Assembly: GCF_000688455.1 (NCBI RefSeq) | Contig: NZ_JIAL01000001.1 | Coordinates: 434,001 to 498,000 of the forward strand | DNA from: Pseudacidobacterium ailaaui | GTDB taxonomy: Bacteria; Acidobacteriota; Terriglobia; Terriglobales; Acidobacteriaceae | Direction of reading: 5' to 3' | DNA: 64,000 nucleotides | Part shown: piece after piece, positions 8,623 through 17,866 of the stretch | How the letters are laid out: each line of letters begins with the position of its first letter | How positions within the stretch are numbered: position 1 is the first letter of the stretch | Notes under the pieces: model-generated | Seen by the model: only the letters and a program-made list of their open reading frames with translations | The model's database searches: none | Told to the model about the DNA's origin: nothing | Program-made: the position numbers and the translations under genes

Positions 8623-10071
8623 TTATGCCCGCACACTGAGGCGGGACCATCCGTTCTCCAACTGGTTTCGTTCTTCACTCCCCTCTGCTTCTGGCGGGGA
8701 AAAGCCGATTGCTCCCTGCCCCTGCGGAAAATCTTGCTGGTTTCTGTTTTCTGCACCCGCGTGCTGCTGGCCCGATCCGGCATCTCCGCCCTGCATGGCG
8801 ACGCTTACTGTCTCGATCGGAACATTCCGCTCCATCAGAAATTGCGTCAACGCAGGCGCTTCCGCCACAAGGGCGGCATGAGACGATACAGAATTGGTGG
8901 CCAGCGATGCGCTCAGGTGTCCGGAAGAGCTCTGCGTCTGGACCTCAACCCATCCCAAAGCAGGGTCCCGGACACCCACAGCCAGATGATGCGGACTCGT
9001 CCGGAGCCATGTCGTCTGTGGAAGCGTCACGGAATCCATCCGTTGAAAGGGATTGATTTGCAGCGGTTGCCGGGCGCTTCTGTCTGGAGCGTCCTGGGAA
9101 ACCGCGGCGTGCAGCAGCGATGCAGCCGCCGGCACGCTCTCGCTCCCTGGTACGGATTGTTGCTCCGCGACTTCATGTCTGATGACGCCAGAAGACCCTG
9201 CGGGCGCAATTCCAAGCGAAACATGCGACATCTTTTCAGCGTTTTTTGATTTCAGTCCCGGCTGCTGGGCTGCCGTCTCCCTCACGGCTAGCGCTTGAAC
9301 GTTGTGGTTTGCCGTGGTACCCTCTGCTTCCGTAGTCGACACCAAAGGCGGCCTTTCCGGCGGCCTGAGGCCCTGTGCTTCCTTTGTAACCTCCACCGAA
9401 GCCTGCGGGTTTGTTGCCTGCATCGCAGCCGCGGCATCATTCGTCGCGGCCAAGGGTTCCCCTGCCGGAGGGGCCTGGCTTTGCGGCTCTGCGGTGGCCC
9501 TGAGCAAACCTGGCTGCATCTGCCGTCCAGAGACCGGCCGTGCTGACCTTCCAAGAGGAGGCAGCAAACCAGAAGTCTCTGCCCCTGACTCCTTTCTCTC
9601 AGGCACACCAGCGGAAATCGGAGATGGCGCGAGCATCGATGCTGCAGCTGTATTCAGGATGTCAGCGCTGGGCCCTGAAGCAGGTGCGGAAGCCCCCTGC
9701 TTTGCCTCCGCGGTTGGAGACGGCCCGGCTTTGTCCATGTCCATCACAACGTCTTTGGCTTTGTCTTTCTTTTTCTGCGCCTGCGTCTCTTTTTCCAAGC
9801 TAGAGCGCCGAATCTGATTACCTTCTTCTTGCTGACCCAGGGGCACCGGCTTTGACAGATCAGCCGCCCCGGCCGCATCAGCTCCGACCCTGACCTGAGA
9901 CGCTTCGGCCAATTCTCTGCTCTGCGGCTGCAACCATGCAGTCAGAAAAGAGAGCATATCCAGGACACCACTGCTCACCTCTGTCTTCGCTGGGCCGCTG
10001 CCGCCCGGCTCCGCCCCGGATTGGATACGAGAAACTCCCACCTGACCGATCTGCACGTTTTCTTTCTCCAC
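8623..10071 (-). CDS. fliK: Flagellar hook-length control protein FliK
   Basis: Secreted ruler that sets hook length and switches the export apparatus. The 482-residue protein is mostly a Pro/Ala/Gln/Ser-rich, low-complexity region (about 20-330). A C-terminal Flg_hook domain (about 345-430) carries LGWVEVQTQSSSGHLSASLA and ALTQFLMERNVPIETVSVAMQ; a Gln/Gly-rich tail (GDAGSGQQHAG) is also typical. The start is a GTG at 10071. The TGA of fliJ lies 57 nt upstream in the same frame, so no other standard start is available. Sequence outside the C-terminal domain is poorly conserved in the family, so position in the operon supports the call. Confidence 0.85.
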   Translation of the reverse strand: MEKENVQIGQVGVSRIQSGAEPGGSGPAKTEVSSGVLDMLSFLTAWLQPQSRELAEASQVRVGADAAGAADLSKPVPLGQQEEGNQIRRSSLEKETQAQKKKDKAKDVVMDMDKAGPSPTAEAKQGASAPASGPSADILNTAAASMLAPSPISAGVPERKESGAETSGLLPPLGRSARPVSGRQMQPGLLRATAEPQSQAPPAGEPLAATNDAAAAMQATNPQASVEVTKEAQGLRPPERPPLVSTTEAEGTTANHNVQALAVRETAAQQPGLKSKNAEKMSHVSLGIAPAGSSGVIRHEVAEQQSVPGSESVPAAASLLHAAVSQDAPDRSARQPLQINPFQRMDSVTLPQTTWLRTSPHHLAVGVRDPALGWVEVQTQSSSGHLSASLATNSVSSHAALVAEAPALTQFLMERNVPIETVSVAMQGGDAGSGQQHAGAENRNQQDFPQGQGAIGFSPPEAEGSEERNQLENGWSRLSVRA

Positions 10072-10125
10072 AGAGATGTCCTGCAGCTCGCGTACCGAAG
10101 CCGAGGTGCCAGGGTAAGAAAATTC

Positions 10126-10530
10126 TCATCCCTTCGGCCTCCGTCTTTTTTGGCCAAACCAGTCATCGATCCATCGTTGTTCACGTCGATTGCGTACCAG
10201 ATCATCGAGTGAGCGCTGCATGCCCAGAACACTCTCAATCTGCTGCCGCTCTTTGCGGTGTTCGAGATAACTGGACTTGGCCTGCTCTACACTCTGCTGT
10301 GCCATGCGCAGCGCCTCCTGGATACTTAACTCGCGCCGGTGGGCAAGCTGTGCAAGAACAATCTCCTTAGTCTCAGCCAATTCTGAAAAGGCTTCCCGCT
10401 GCTCATCGCGCAAAACCTCGGAGGTCTCTTCGAGCAGCGCCGCCTCTTTCAAACAGACCTCCAGCTCAACGCGGCTCAAGTCTTCCAGCAGAGAGCGCAG
10501 CCGATACAGGCATTCCAACGAAGCCTTCAT
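10126..10530 (-). CDS. fliJ: Flagellar export chaperone-like protein FliJ
   Basis: A 134-residue, almost entirely helical, charged protein with long coiled-coil heptads (LLEDLSRVELEVCLKEAALL, then SIQEALRMAQQSVEQAKSSY). Length, fold and position directly after fliI match FliJ, which forms the central stalk of the FliI ATPase ring and escorts chaperones for export. FliJ sequences are weakly conserved, so the call rests largely on context. The gene starts 1 nt after the fliI stop, implying translational coupling. The basic tail (GQKRRRPKG) ends at 10126. Confidence 0.85.
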   Translation of the reverse strand: MKASLECLYRLRSLLEDLSRVELEVCLKEAALLEETSEVLRDEQREAFSELAETKEIVLAQLAHRRELSIQEALRMAQQSVEQAKSSYLEHRKERQQIESVLGMQRSLDDLVRNRREQRWIDDWFGQKRRRPKG

Positions 10531-10531
10531 C

Positions 10532-11845
10532 TCATACCTGCGCCGCCAGCGCCTTCAAAGCATCGCATCCCTGCGCAAAAGAGACGTCCTCGGCCGCCCG
10601 CTGCATCAGAAAATCCCGGATCCGGCTCCGCGAACGGACGGCCCGGTCCAGATCTGCATCAGCCCCGGGCTTATAGGCTCCGATCCGAATCAGGTCTTCC
10701 GATTTGGCATACACGGAGAGCATCTTCCTTACCAGGGATGCGGCTGAGCGGTGTTCCTCTGAGGTGACGGCCGGCATTAAACGGCTCACAGAGTCGAGGA
10801 CCTGAATGGGTGGATACCAGCCTTCGGCCGCCAGCTCCCGCGAAAGCATGATATGGCCATCGAGAAAAGACCGCGCCGCATCGACTACCGGGTCCTGCTG
10901 GTCGTCCCCTTCCATCAGTACCGTATAGAAGGCTGTAATACTGCCGCGCCGGAATTGGCCTGCGCGCTCCAGAAGACGCGCCATCCGGGTAAAAACTGAG
11001 GGAGTATAACCCTTCGCCGTAGGCGGCTCGCCTGCAGCAAGACCAATCTCCCGCGCTGCCATGGCAAACCGCGTCAGGGAGTCGAGCACCAGAAGAACGT
11101 CCTTCCCTTGCCCGGCAAAATACTCTGCAATGGCCGTAGCCGCCAGGGCAGCGCGCTGCCGCAGCAGTGGAGACTGGTCTGAGGTCGAAACCAGCACCAC
11201 GGCCCGCTTTCTTCCTTCCGGGCCAAGGCTGTCTTCCAGAAACTCCCCCACCTCACGGCCTCGCTCTCCAACCAGACCAACCACAATCACATCCGCATCA
11301 CTATTGCGTGTCATCATGCCGATCAGCGTGCTTTTGCCCACTCCAGAACCGCCAAAAATGCCAATCCGCTGCCCACGCCCCACAGTCAGCATTCCATCAA
11401 TGGCGCGAATCCCCGTGCCCAGAGGCTGGCGGATGGGTACACGCTCCAGCGGATGAGGGATCTCGCGGTCTACCGGGATGATGGCCCGCACAGCTGGCAC
11501 TGGCCCCTGGTCAATCGGCTGCCCCGATGCATTCAGAACACGCCCCATCCAGGCGTCGCCCACCTCCAGGGAAGGCTGCGTGCCCAGCGCAGAAACTCGA
11601 TCTCCGAAACGAATGCCCTCTGTGCTTTCCAGTGGCATGGAAAGCACATGGTTGCCACGGAACCCAATCACCTCTGCCGGATGCAGACGCCCCTCGCTGT
11701 CCATGATCTCGCAGCACTCCCCCACCGAACACAACGGGCCGGAAGACTCGATCGTCTGCCCCACAGCTTCAACCACACGGCCCTGCCAGCGGAAAGGCTG
11801 CCGCTGTTGCAGACGCGCAAAGTAGGTGGACAGAAGTTCCGTCAT
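10532..11845 (-). CDS. fliI: Flagellar type III export ATPase FliI
   Basis: Cytoplasmic F1-beta-like ATPase that energises flagellar protein export, 437 residues. It has an N-terminal beta-barrel region (1-90), Walker A GGSGVGKST at 165-173, a Walker B region VLLVLDSLTRFAMAAREIGL, and the family stretch PTAKGYTPSVFTRMARLLERAG. The end has SLVRKMLSVYAKSEDLIRIGAY, typical of FliI/YscN. The ATG overlaps the fliH stop by 4 nt (ATGA), so expression is coupled with its regulator FliH. Ring partners FliH and FliJ flank it. Confidence 0.97.
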   Translation of the reverse strand: MTELLSTYFARLQQRQPFRWQGRVVEAVGQTIESSGPLCSVGECCEIMDSEGRLHPAEVIGFRGNHVLSMPLESTEGIRFGDRVSALGTQPSLEVGDAWMGRVLNASGQPIDQGPVPAVRAIIPVDREIPHPLERVPIRQPLGTGIRAIDGMLTVGRGQRIGIFGGSGVGKSTLIGMMTRNSDADVIVVGLVGERGREVGEFLEDSLGPEGRKRAVVLVSTSDQSPLLRQRAALAATAIAEYFAGQGKDVLLVLDSLTRFAMAAREIGLAAGEPPTAKGYTPSVFTRMARLLERAGQFRRGSITAFYTVLMEGDDQQDPVVDAARSFLDGHIMLSRELAAEGWYPPIQVLDSVSRLMPAVTSEEHRSAASLVRKMLSVYAKSEDLIRIGAYKPGADADLDRAVRSRSRIRDFLMQRAAEDVSFAQGCDALKALAAQV

Positions 11846-12594
11846 GACGGTACAGAAGGCCTTGCTGTTTTTGCAGACCGCTCACGGTGTTCCAACAGGT
11901 CAAAGAAACCCCGTTCGATCTCTGCAAGTTGCGACTTGACTCCCAGATCCACGCTGCCCAGTGCCGTTTCAAGCAGACACTCCCCAGCATGAAGCGAATC
12001 CTCGGCCACAAGCTGCGGGCGAAGGGGCAGAGATGGCATGAGCGCAATCACTTCACTCCACAGGTCGTACTCCGTGGCAGGGACCTTCATCCTCACCTCC
12101 GTGGTCTCCGCCAGCTGTCCCAGTGCCACACGCACGGCCCCTGCAAGCAGAAGCGGATCCATCTGGACCTCGCGGCGAAGGACCCTCTCGGCAATGGCCA
12201 GGGCCAGATGCACCACTTCGCGCTCAACCTGCGCCAGATAACCGTCCCGCACATTGCAAAAATCCTCGATCGCCTTCTGTATCTGGTCGGCAATCCGCTC
12301 CAGGGCCGAAGCGCGCAGCCGTGCTTCGGCCTGCCGGCCCTGTTCAAAGGCCTCCTTTCGTGCAGCTTCCAGCTGCTGCGCAAATTCCTGCTCCCGCGTG
12401 ATCGCTTTTTGCTCCAGCTCCTCGATACGGGCCTTTGAACCCCCTTCTGCTTCCTCTACGGCCTGCACTGCAGGAGCTTGTCCTTCTTCCGGCCGCAGGA
12501 ACAAAGGTTTGGGGGCGGTCCAAACAGGCGTTGCGATCGGAGCAGGCTTGTACTCCATTCTGCTGATCTTCTTTCTTTCTGCCGGCTGCAACAT
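11842..12594 (-). CDS. fliH: Flagellar assembly protein FliH
   Basis: Regulator of the FliI ATPase and homologue of the V/F-ATPase peripheral stalk, 250 residues. After a Pro-rich N-terminus comes a long helical, glutamate/glutamine-rich segment (RIEELEQKAITREQEFAQQL; ARKEAFEQGRQAEARL) and a C-terminal domain with EREVVHLALAIAERVLRREV and a GECLLETALGSVDLGVKSQL stretch, typical of FliH. The ATG at 12594 is preferred because GGGAGAG lies 4 nt upstream and it clears the fliG stop at 12620. A second in-frame ATG at 12558 is possible. It overlaps fliI by 4 nt. Confidence 0.9.
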   Translation of the reverse strand: MLQPAERKKISRMEYKPAPIATPVWTAPKPLFLRPEEGQAPAVQAVEEAEGGSKARIEELEQKAITREQEFAQQLEAARKEAFEQGRQAEARLRASALERIADQIQKAIEDFCNVRDGYLAQVEREVVHLALAIAERVLRREVQMDPLLLAGAVRVALGQLAETTEVRMKVPATEYDLWSEVIALMPSLPLRPQLVAEDSLHAGECLLETALGSVDLGVKSQLAEIERGFFDLLEHRERSAKTARPSVPS

Positions 12595-12619
12595 ATTTCT
12601 CTCCCGATCAATCTCTGTT

Positions 12620-13699
12620 CTACACAAGCAGATCGTCGCCCTGTTCGACCTTGAGCACGATCTTGCCCTCCGCCTCCAGCCTGCGTGCGATGTTGAGGAT
12701 CTCGCTCTGGGCCGCAGCCACCTCCCGGGTACGCACCGGCCCCAGCACCTCCATGTCTTCCCGCAACATTTCCACGGCGCGCGAAGACATCGCGCGGAAG
12801 ATATGGGCGCGCACGTCCTCACGGGTCCCTTTCAGGGCCATGGCCAGCACCTTCTTATCAATGACCGACAGCAACTCGCGCATGGTAGGCTGCGGCAATG
12901 TCACAAAGTCCTCAAAGGTAAACATCAGGTTGCGGATATTGAGGGCCACTTCCGGCTCGTCCTCTTCAATCTGCTCCAGGATCTTCTTCGCCTGTTCGGC
13001 ATCCATACGATTCATCAGATCAGCCACCGCTTTAAACCCCGCGTAGGCCTTGCGGCTGGTATCGCCCACGCTTTGCAGCCGTTTGTGCAGGATCACGGCC
13101 ACCTTCTGCGCCATTTCCGGTGAGAACTGCCGCATTTCTGCCAGACGACGCACGACTGCCACCTTCTTGTCTTCACTGAGACCGTGCAAGACCAGGGAAG
13201 CACGTTTGGGATCCAGATGGGCCAGCACCAGAGCCACCGTCTGCGGATGCTCTCCATCGAGAAATTTCCCCAGCTGCTGGGGATCCACTTTCTGCAACAT
13301 GGCCAGGTCTCCATGGCTGGCCTCCTGCGCCCGCCGCACCAGCGCCAATAGATCCTCGGCCCGCTGCTTTCCAAACGATTCCACCAGCAGCTTGGTTGCA
13401 TATTCGAGTCCTCCATGCATCATGTAACGCTGGGTCTCGATCATCTCGTAAAACTCTTCAATGACCCGCACGGAGACATCCGGAGGGATGTTGCGCAGCT
13501 CGGCAATCTCTTCAGTCAGACGCTGCACATCAGCATCCGGCAGGTTTTGCAGGACCTTTTTCCCCAATTCATCCCCGACCGCCACAACCAGAATCGCAGC
13601 CTTTTTGATCCCCGGCAGTTGCCGCGCGGCGGCCATGCGATCGGGGGTCGGAGGAGCGACGAGGCTGGTTACATCAGACACTGGAGCGGCACTGGCCAT
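12620..13699 (-). CDS. fliG: Flagellar motor switch protein FliG
   Basis: Rotor protein of the C-ring that interacts with the MS ring (FliF), FliM and the stator, 359 residues. Three helical domains are visible: the N-terminal FliF-binding part (GIKKAAILVVAVGDELGKKV), the middle ARM-like domain with the EHPQTVALVLAHLDP motif, and the C-terminal domain with FTFEDFVTLPQPTMRELLSV and charged residues around KVLAMALKGTREDVRAHIFR that contact MotA. The order fliF-fliG-fliH is conserved. The preceding gene fliF ends 9 nt upstream. Confidence 0.97.
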   Translation of the reverse strand: MASAAPVSDVTSLVAPPTPDRMAAARQLPGIKKAAILVVAVGDELGKKVLQNLPDADVQRLTEEIAELRNIPPDVSVRVIEEFYEMIETQRYMMHGGLEYATKLLVESFGKQRAEDLLALVRRAQEASHGDLAMLQKVDPQQLGKFLDGEHPQTVALVLAHLDPKRASLVLHGLSEDKKVAVVRRLAEMRQFSPEMAQKVAVILHKRLQSVGDTSRKAYAGFKAVADLMNRMDAEQAKKILEQIEEDEPEVALNIRNLMFTFEDFVTLPQPTMRELLSVIDKKVLAMALKGTREDVRAHIFRAMSSRAVEMLREDMEVLGPVRTREVAAAQSEILNIARRLEAEGKIVLKVEQGDDLLV

Positions 13700-13708
13700 G
13701 GTCTTCTC

Positions 13709-15319
13709 CTATTCGCTATGGATCCAGCTCTGCAGCAGACGTGTGGCCTGCGCAGGCTCTTGTCGAAGGTGCTCGGTCACTGCATCAAATACCGCCTGCG
13801 CCTGCTTCTTCTCGAGCAGCGCGGCTTCATCCTCGGTCTCTGCCAGAACTGCCCCCTCCGCTCCAGCTGGTAAATGCTGTGTATGGGACTGGGGTTCCTG
13901 TTTCGCCGACTGCGACGTGCGCAGGGCCGGCCGCACGACGAAGAAAATGAGACTCAGCAGGGCCAGCAGCAAGACACCATACTTGGCCAGGTCCTGTAGA
14001 TGCGTGGCCTGCGCCAACACTTGCTGCCAGGGACTGAGGGCCGGAGCCGCATTGTCCTCAAAAGCCACATCTTCTACGCTGACCTGGTCCCCTCGGGAGG
14101 CATCAAAGCCGATGGCCGTTTCCGCAAGTTCGGTGAGCTGTTTCATCTCCTCAGCGGTCCGCGGCTGCCAGCTTATCTGTTTTCCGTTCACGTTCATTCT
14201 GTGATTGATCAATACTGCTGCGGTCACACGCCGAATCTTTCCCGGGTTCTGGACCGTATGCCGCACTTTTTTCGAGGCCCCATAGGTACCGCTTTCTTGT
14301 CGGATGTTTTCTGTACCCGCGTCATGGACAGGAAACAGCGGCGGCTTGGTATTCGGAGCATTACTCGCCGTGCCGGGAACCCCTGAGGGTCCGGATTGAG
14401 TCCCCGTGTTCTGCTCGGATCGCTGCATGGAAAGCGTCACAACATTGTTCGGATCATAGGTCTCATCCACTTCATCGGCCGACGATGTGTCATACTCCAC
14501 ATTTACCGAGGCCCGCACATTTCCTGTTCCGGCCACCGGTTCGAGCGTGGCCACCAGCTTGTCCGCCAGCTCCTGCTCATGCGCTTCTGTCTCTCCGTTT
14601 CCGGAGCGCCTGCCAAGCTGCACGCGTCCGTCTGCATCCAGCAGAGTGACATTCTCCGGTTGAAGACCGTCCACAGCGCTCGCCACGAGGTTTCGAATTG
14701 CCTCTGCCTGCTCCTCTCCCAGGGAGCGCCGCCGCAGCTTCAACACGACGGAAGCCTTGGCATCCCGCTGCTGGCTCGTAAACAAAGAGTCGTGCGGCAT
14801 CACCAGATGCACCCGGGAAGACTCTACGTCCGAAAGCGTGTTGATGGTATGCTCCAGCTCACCCTCCAGGGCGCGCTGGTAGTTCACCTTCTCGTCAAAT
14901 TCTGAGCCGATCCAGTTCGGCTTATCAAAAAGCTCAAAACCCATCCTGCCGCTCTTGGGGCCGCCTTTGGCCGTGGTTGCCAGACGCGCCTTGTCCAGAC
15001 TGGAAGCCGGGACCCGCAGGGTCGTTCCATCCGCAGACAGATCGAAAGGAATGTTGGACGCCGTCAGCTCCGAAGCAATTTCACGGGCATCCTGCGGTTC
15101 CAGCCCAGCATAGAGGACCTTCCAGTCGGTCCGCGTGGCAAACCAGAGGATGGCAAGAAAGCAGAGCAGGGCCAAAGCCGAGGCCCCGGAAAACCAGAGC
15201 TTCTGCTGTCGTTCCATGCTGCGGAAACGGGCGGCCAGGGGCGCAAACATCGCATTGGTGCGCCCAAGCAGGCCGGTGGCCGCGGCCGGTGCTGGTTGTA
15301 TCTGCTGGTTTTCGTCCAT
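13709..15319 (-). CDS. fliF: Flagellar MS-ring protein FliF
   Basis: Forms the MS ring in the inner membrane, 536 residues. A first membrane helix lies at about 42-61 (FSGASALALLCFLAILWFA). The periplasmic ring-building domains follow (DWKVLYAGLEPQDAREIASEL; PNWIGSEFDEKVNYQRALEG). A long low-complexity loop around 300-350 is also typical. A second helix lies near 448-465 (GVLLLALLSLIFFVV), then the cytoplasmic tail that binds FliG. It follows fliE by about 20 bp and precedes fliG by 9 bp. Confidence 0.97.
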   Translation of the reverse strand: MDENQQIQPAPAAATGLLGRTNAMFAPLAARFRSMERQQKLWFSGASALALLCFLAILWFATRTDWKVLYAGLEPQDAREIASELTASNIPFDLSADGTTLRVPASSLDKARLATTAKGGPKSGRMGFELFDKPNWIGSEFDEKVNYQRALEGELEHTINTLSDVESSRVHLVMPHDSLFTSQQRDAKASVVLKLRRRSLGEEQAEAIRNLVASAVDGLQPENVTLLDADGRVQLGRRSGNGETEAHEQELADKLVATLEPVAGTGNVRASVNVEYDTSSADEVDETYDPNNVVTLSMQRSEQNTGTQSGPSGVPGTASNAPNTKPPLFPVHDAGTENIRQESGTYGASKKVRHTVQNPGKIRRVTAAVLINHRMNVNGKQISWQPRTAEEMKQLTELAETAIGFDASRGDQVSVEDVAFEDNAAPALSPWQQVLAQATHLQDLAKYGVLLLALLSLIFFVVRPALRTSQSAKQEPQSHTQHLPAGAEGAVLAETEDEAALLEKKQAQAVFDAVTEHLRQEPAQATRLLQSWIHSE

Positions 15320-15340
15320 GCTGCGCTGTCCCCGCCGGCT

Positions 15341-15640
15341 CTAAAACTGCATGTTCATCAGCTGCTCGAAAGCGGCCATACCCTTATTCCGTACGGCCAG
15401 GGCAAGCTCGAAGGCCGCATCGGCATTACTGACCGCAATCATTGCCGTGTGCACATCCGTACCGCTGCCATCCAGCAGCCCCTCGACGGCCTGGGAGGCC
15501 TGGTCCTCCAGCTGCTGCATCTTCCCCACAGCATCTTTTAGCAGCCCGGCGAACGGCACCTGCTGGGCATTGTCTGTCCCCAAAGCCTCCTCGGTCTGCC
15601 CCGCCAGGGATGCTGTCACGATTTGAGATTGAATCTGCAT
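15341..15640 (-). CDS. fliE: Flagellar hook-basal body junction protein FliE
   Basis: Connects the MS ring to the proximal rod, 99 residues, the normal size. The conserved C-terminal part has AMIAVSNADAAFELALAVRN followed by KGMAAFEQLMNMQF, matching the FliE signature (ANVAFQLAVQVRNKLVEAYQEIMRM-like). The N-terminal half is helical and variable (FAGLLKDAVGKMQQLEDQAS). It sits in the canonical flgB-flgC-fliE-fliF order. Confidence 0.95.
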   Translation of the reverse strand: MQIQSQIVTASLAGQTEEALGTDNAQQVPFAGLLKDAVGKMQQLEDQASQAVEGLLDGSGTDVHTAMIAVSNADAAFELALAVRNKGMAAFEQLMNMQF

Positions 15641-15661
15641 GTCGGTCCCTCGAAGGTTGGT

Positions 15662-16105
15662 TTAAGACTTCAGAATGTCCAGCGATGCGCTGATCATGCC
15701 TTTCTCGGCCTGCACAGCTGAGGCATTCAGCCCGTAGGCCCGCGTTGCTCCCATCATGTCCACCATTTCCGTTAGCGGATTAATGTCCGGATAATTCACA
15801 TACCCGTCCTTGTCCGCATCCGGATGCCCTGGGTCATAGCGGCGCAGTGTACTTGCCGGGTCCTGAACGACCGCTGAAACTGCAACCCCACCCATTTTCG
15901 GCTCCGACTGGGACATCAGCTCTCCGGCAAAGGTAGATGGCTCCGCTGCTGCCGAGGTAAAGACGACATGCTGACGGCGGTAAGGCGTGCCGTCGGCCGT
16001 GCGGGTCGTCTCCGCATTGGCCATATTGGCCGCCACAACTTCGGCACGGATCCGTTCGGCTTTCAGCGCCGAACCGCTTATTTCCAGAACACCAAACAGG
16101 TTCAT
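15662..16105 (-). CDS. flgC: Flagellar basal-body rod protein FlgC
   Basis: Proximal rod subunit, 147 residues. The N-terminal rod signature is MNLFGVLEISGSALKAERIR with ANMANAETTRT; the middle has GTPYRRQHVVF, and DGYVNYPDINPLTEMVDMMG plus ATRAYGLNASAVQAEKGMI at the end match FlgC. The ATG at 16105 has GGAGAAGGGG just upstream and is preferred over an in-frame start at 16153 that would overlap the end of flgB. Confidence 0.95.
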   Translation of the reverse strand: MNLFGVLEISGSALKAERIRAEVVAANMANAETTRTADGTPYRRQHVVFTSAAAEPSTFAGELMSQSEPKMGGVAVSAVVQDPASTLRRYDPGHPDADKDGYVNYPDINPLTEMVDMMGATRAYGLNASAVQAEKGMISASLDILKS

Positions 16106-16130
16106 TGCCCCTTCTCCCAGATCTGCTGCC

Positions 16131-16520
16131 TTACTTGTCTGCGTGGATGGCATCCATGATGCGGGTCAACTCCCGTTTCCATAGCTCCACCCCGGTGCGA
16201 AACTGTAACTGCGCCTCAGCCAGATTCAGACCTTCGCGATCCATCGAAACATTGTTTCCATCCGGTCGGGCCAGCAGGCCATCCACGAGCCCTGCGCGCA
16301 CCGTCGGCGGCGTGAAGCGCCTGCGCGCCACGCCATTGTCCGTCTGCGCAGACAGCAAACCCTGCAGCGATCGCTGCATCTCGGCGGCAAACTCAAACCC
16401 GACCGTCTTATATCCGGGCGTGTCGATGTTGGCCATATTCTGCGCCGTATATTTCAGCTCCAGTGCTGAAAGATCGAGATAGCGCTCCAGCGCGTCTTCC
16501 ACAGGGGTCGTAATCTGCAT
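16131..16520 (-). CDS. flgB: Flagellar basal-body rod protein FlgB
   Basis: Proximal rod subunit, 129 residues. The rod signature is LSALELKYTAQNMANIDTPGYKT, where ANIDTPGYK is the family hallmark. NVSMDREGLNLAEAQLQFRT in the C-terminal half matches the D..E...E......Y pattern of FlgB. It is the first structural gene of the flagellar operon, 99 bp after the sigma54-type activator; GGAGAGG lies before the ATG. I found no convincing -24/-12 promoter in that gap: a TGGC at 16597-16600 on the minus strand has no correctly spaced TTGC partner. Confidence 0.95.
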   Translation of the reverse strand: MQITTPVEDALERYLDLSALELKYTAQNMANIDTPGYKTVGFEFAAEMQRSLQGLLSAQTDNGVARRRFTPPTVRAGLVDGLLARPDGNNVSMDREGLNLAEAQLQFRTGVELWKRELTRIMDAIHADK

Positions 16521-16619
16521 CCTTCATCCTCTCCTTCCTGCCCGCCGATAAATCGAGCAGGCCCGCTCTTTGCTTTGCATGGGAAGGCCCGGTCGGCGGC
16601 CAATGAGATTAGAAAAATC

Positions 16620-17849
16620 TCAGCTCCTGCCCGGCTGATCGCCAAACTCGATTTCTCCAGCATCAATCTCAGGCCGGTCCTCGGCCAGGATCCAGGCGCG
16701 CTCCATCACATGCTCCAGCTCGCGGACATTGCCCGGCCAGTGATGCTCCATCAGCTTTTCCATGGCCGCGTGGGTGATCGCTTTTGCCGGACTCTGCCGC
16801 GCCAGCCTTTCTATAAAGTGTTCGACCAGCAGCGGAATGTCCTGCGAATGTGCCGCCAGTGGCGGGGTCTGGATCGGAAAGACCGAAAGCCGGAAGTACA
16901 GGTCGGCGCGAAACTCCCCCTTTTCGGCCAGCTGCGCCAGATGACGGTGGGTTGCAGCCACAATGCGGACATCCACACGGACTGGCTCATTTTCACCCAC
17001 GCGTTGTACTTCACCGCACTCCACAAAGCGCAGCAGTTTGGCCTGAAGGGCAAGCGGCATCTCTCCAATTTCATCCAGAAAGAGCGTACCGCCATCGGCG
17101 GCTTCAATCCGCCCAGTCCGCCCCTGAACCGCACCGGTAAAAGCACCGCGGGTATGCCCGAAGAGTTCGGCCTCCAGCAAGGCCTCCGGGATGGCCGCGC
17201 AATTCAATGCGATGAAGGGACGCCCGGAACGCGGGCTCAGCCTGTGGATCGCGCGTGCCACAAGCTCCTTTCCAGTCCCGGTCGGCCCCTGCACCAGGAC
17301 CGTCGTGTTGCGAGGGGCCACCATGCGGATGCGGCGGCCCAATTCAGCCATTTGAGGATGCTGGCCGATCAGTTCAGGCAGCTGGGCAGAAAAGGCGGCG
17401 TCCGGAGGGGCTGCTGCGACAATCCATCGCTTTTTCTGCGGCGCCTCTTGCTGCTCCGGGAGCACCGGGGCGCTGTTCCAAATGGCCCCATCCGCATCCT
17501 GGGCCCGCCGCAGGGCAAAGTGGATCTCATTGCGCCGAGGACTGCGCAGCGTGCTGGCCGCTCTTCCATCCACCAGGACCAGGTCCACGGCAGGATAGAG
17601 CCGCTCAAACTCCGCGATAAACTCCTCCACTTCCAGGTCAGGCAGCCAGGAATCCAGGATGACTGCCTCAGCTGGGCAGAGGTCCAGTAGATCCATCACC
17701 TCGGCGCCACCGCTGGCCTCGCGCACCTTCCAGTGCAGACCATCCAATGCCTCCTTCACCCGCTGCCGAAAAGAAGCATCTGCGCTGGCCAGAATGGCGG
17801 TCCGCACCTGCGCGGCCACGGGCCGTTTGATGACTGTAGCAGTAGACAT
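16620..17849 (-). CDS. NtrC-type sigma54 activator without a DNA-binding domain (FlgR-like)
   Basis: 409 residues. Residues 15-95 resemble a receiver ([14 protein letters not shown]; Asp66 in [12 protein letters not shown]), but the acidic pocket and lysine are poorly conserved. The AAA+ domain is complete: Walker A GPTGTGKE at 188-195, the sigma54-contact loop GAFTGA at 235-240, Walker B LFLDEIG and the arginine-finger region up to [16 protein letters not shown]. The protein stops 20 residues later, so the Fis-type helix-turn-helix of NtrC/FleQ is missing, as in Helicobacter FlgR. It probably activates sigma54 promoters of flagellar genes from solution. Two adjacent ATGs (17852, 17849) follow GGAGG; the second has the better spacing. 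It forms an operon with the response regulator. Confidence 0.85.
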   Translation of the reverse strand: MSTATVIKRPVAAQVRTAILASADASFRQRVKEALDGLHWKVREASGGAEVMDLLDLCPAEAVILDSWLPDLEVEEFIAEFERLYPAVDLVLVDGRAASTLRSPRRNEIHFALRRAQDADGAIWNSAPVLPEQQEAPQKKRWIVAAAPPDAAFSAQLPELIGQHPQMAELGRRIRMVAPRNTTVLVQGPTGTGKELVARAIHRLSPRSGRPFIALNCAAIPEALLEAELFGHTRGAFTGAVQGRTGRIEAADGGTLFLDEIGEMPLALQAKLLRFVECGEVQRVGENEPVRVDVRIVAATHRHLAQLAEKGEFRADLYFRLSVFPIQTPPLAAHSQDIPLLVEHFIERLARQSPAKAITHAAMEKLMEHHWPGNVRELEHVMERAWILAEDRPEIDAGEIEFGDQPGRS

Positions 17850-17866
17850 CATTCCTCCTCTGTGTC

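Noticed and set aside
16541-16551. GCCGATAA, a sigma28-like -10 box
   Set aside because: It is on the plus strand, pointing away from flgB, and has no TAAA -35 partner.
16575-17690. 371-codon plus-strand frame
   Set aside because: Antisense to the AAA+ core of the flagellar activator, where Walker A and GAFTGA are in the other strand.
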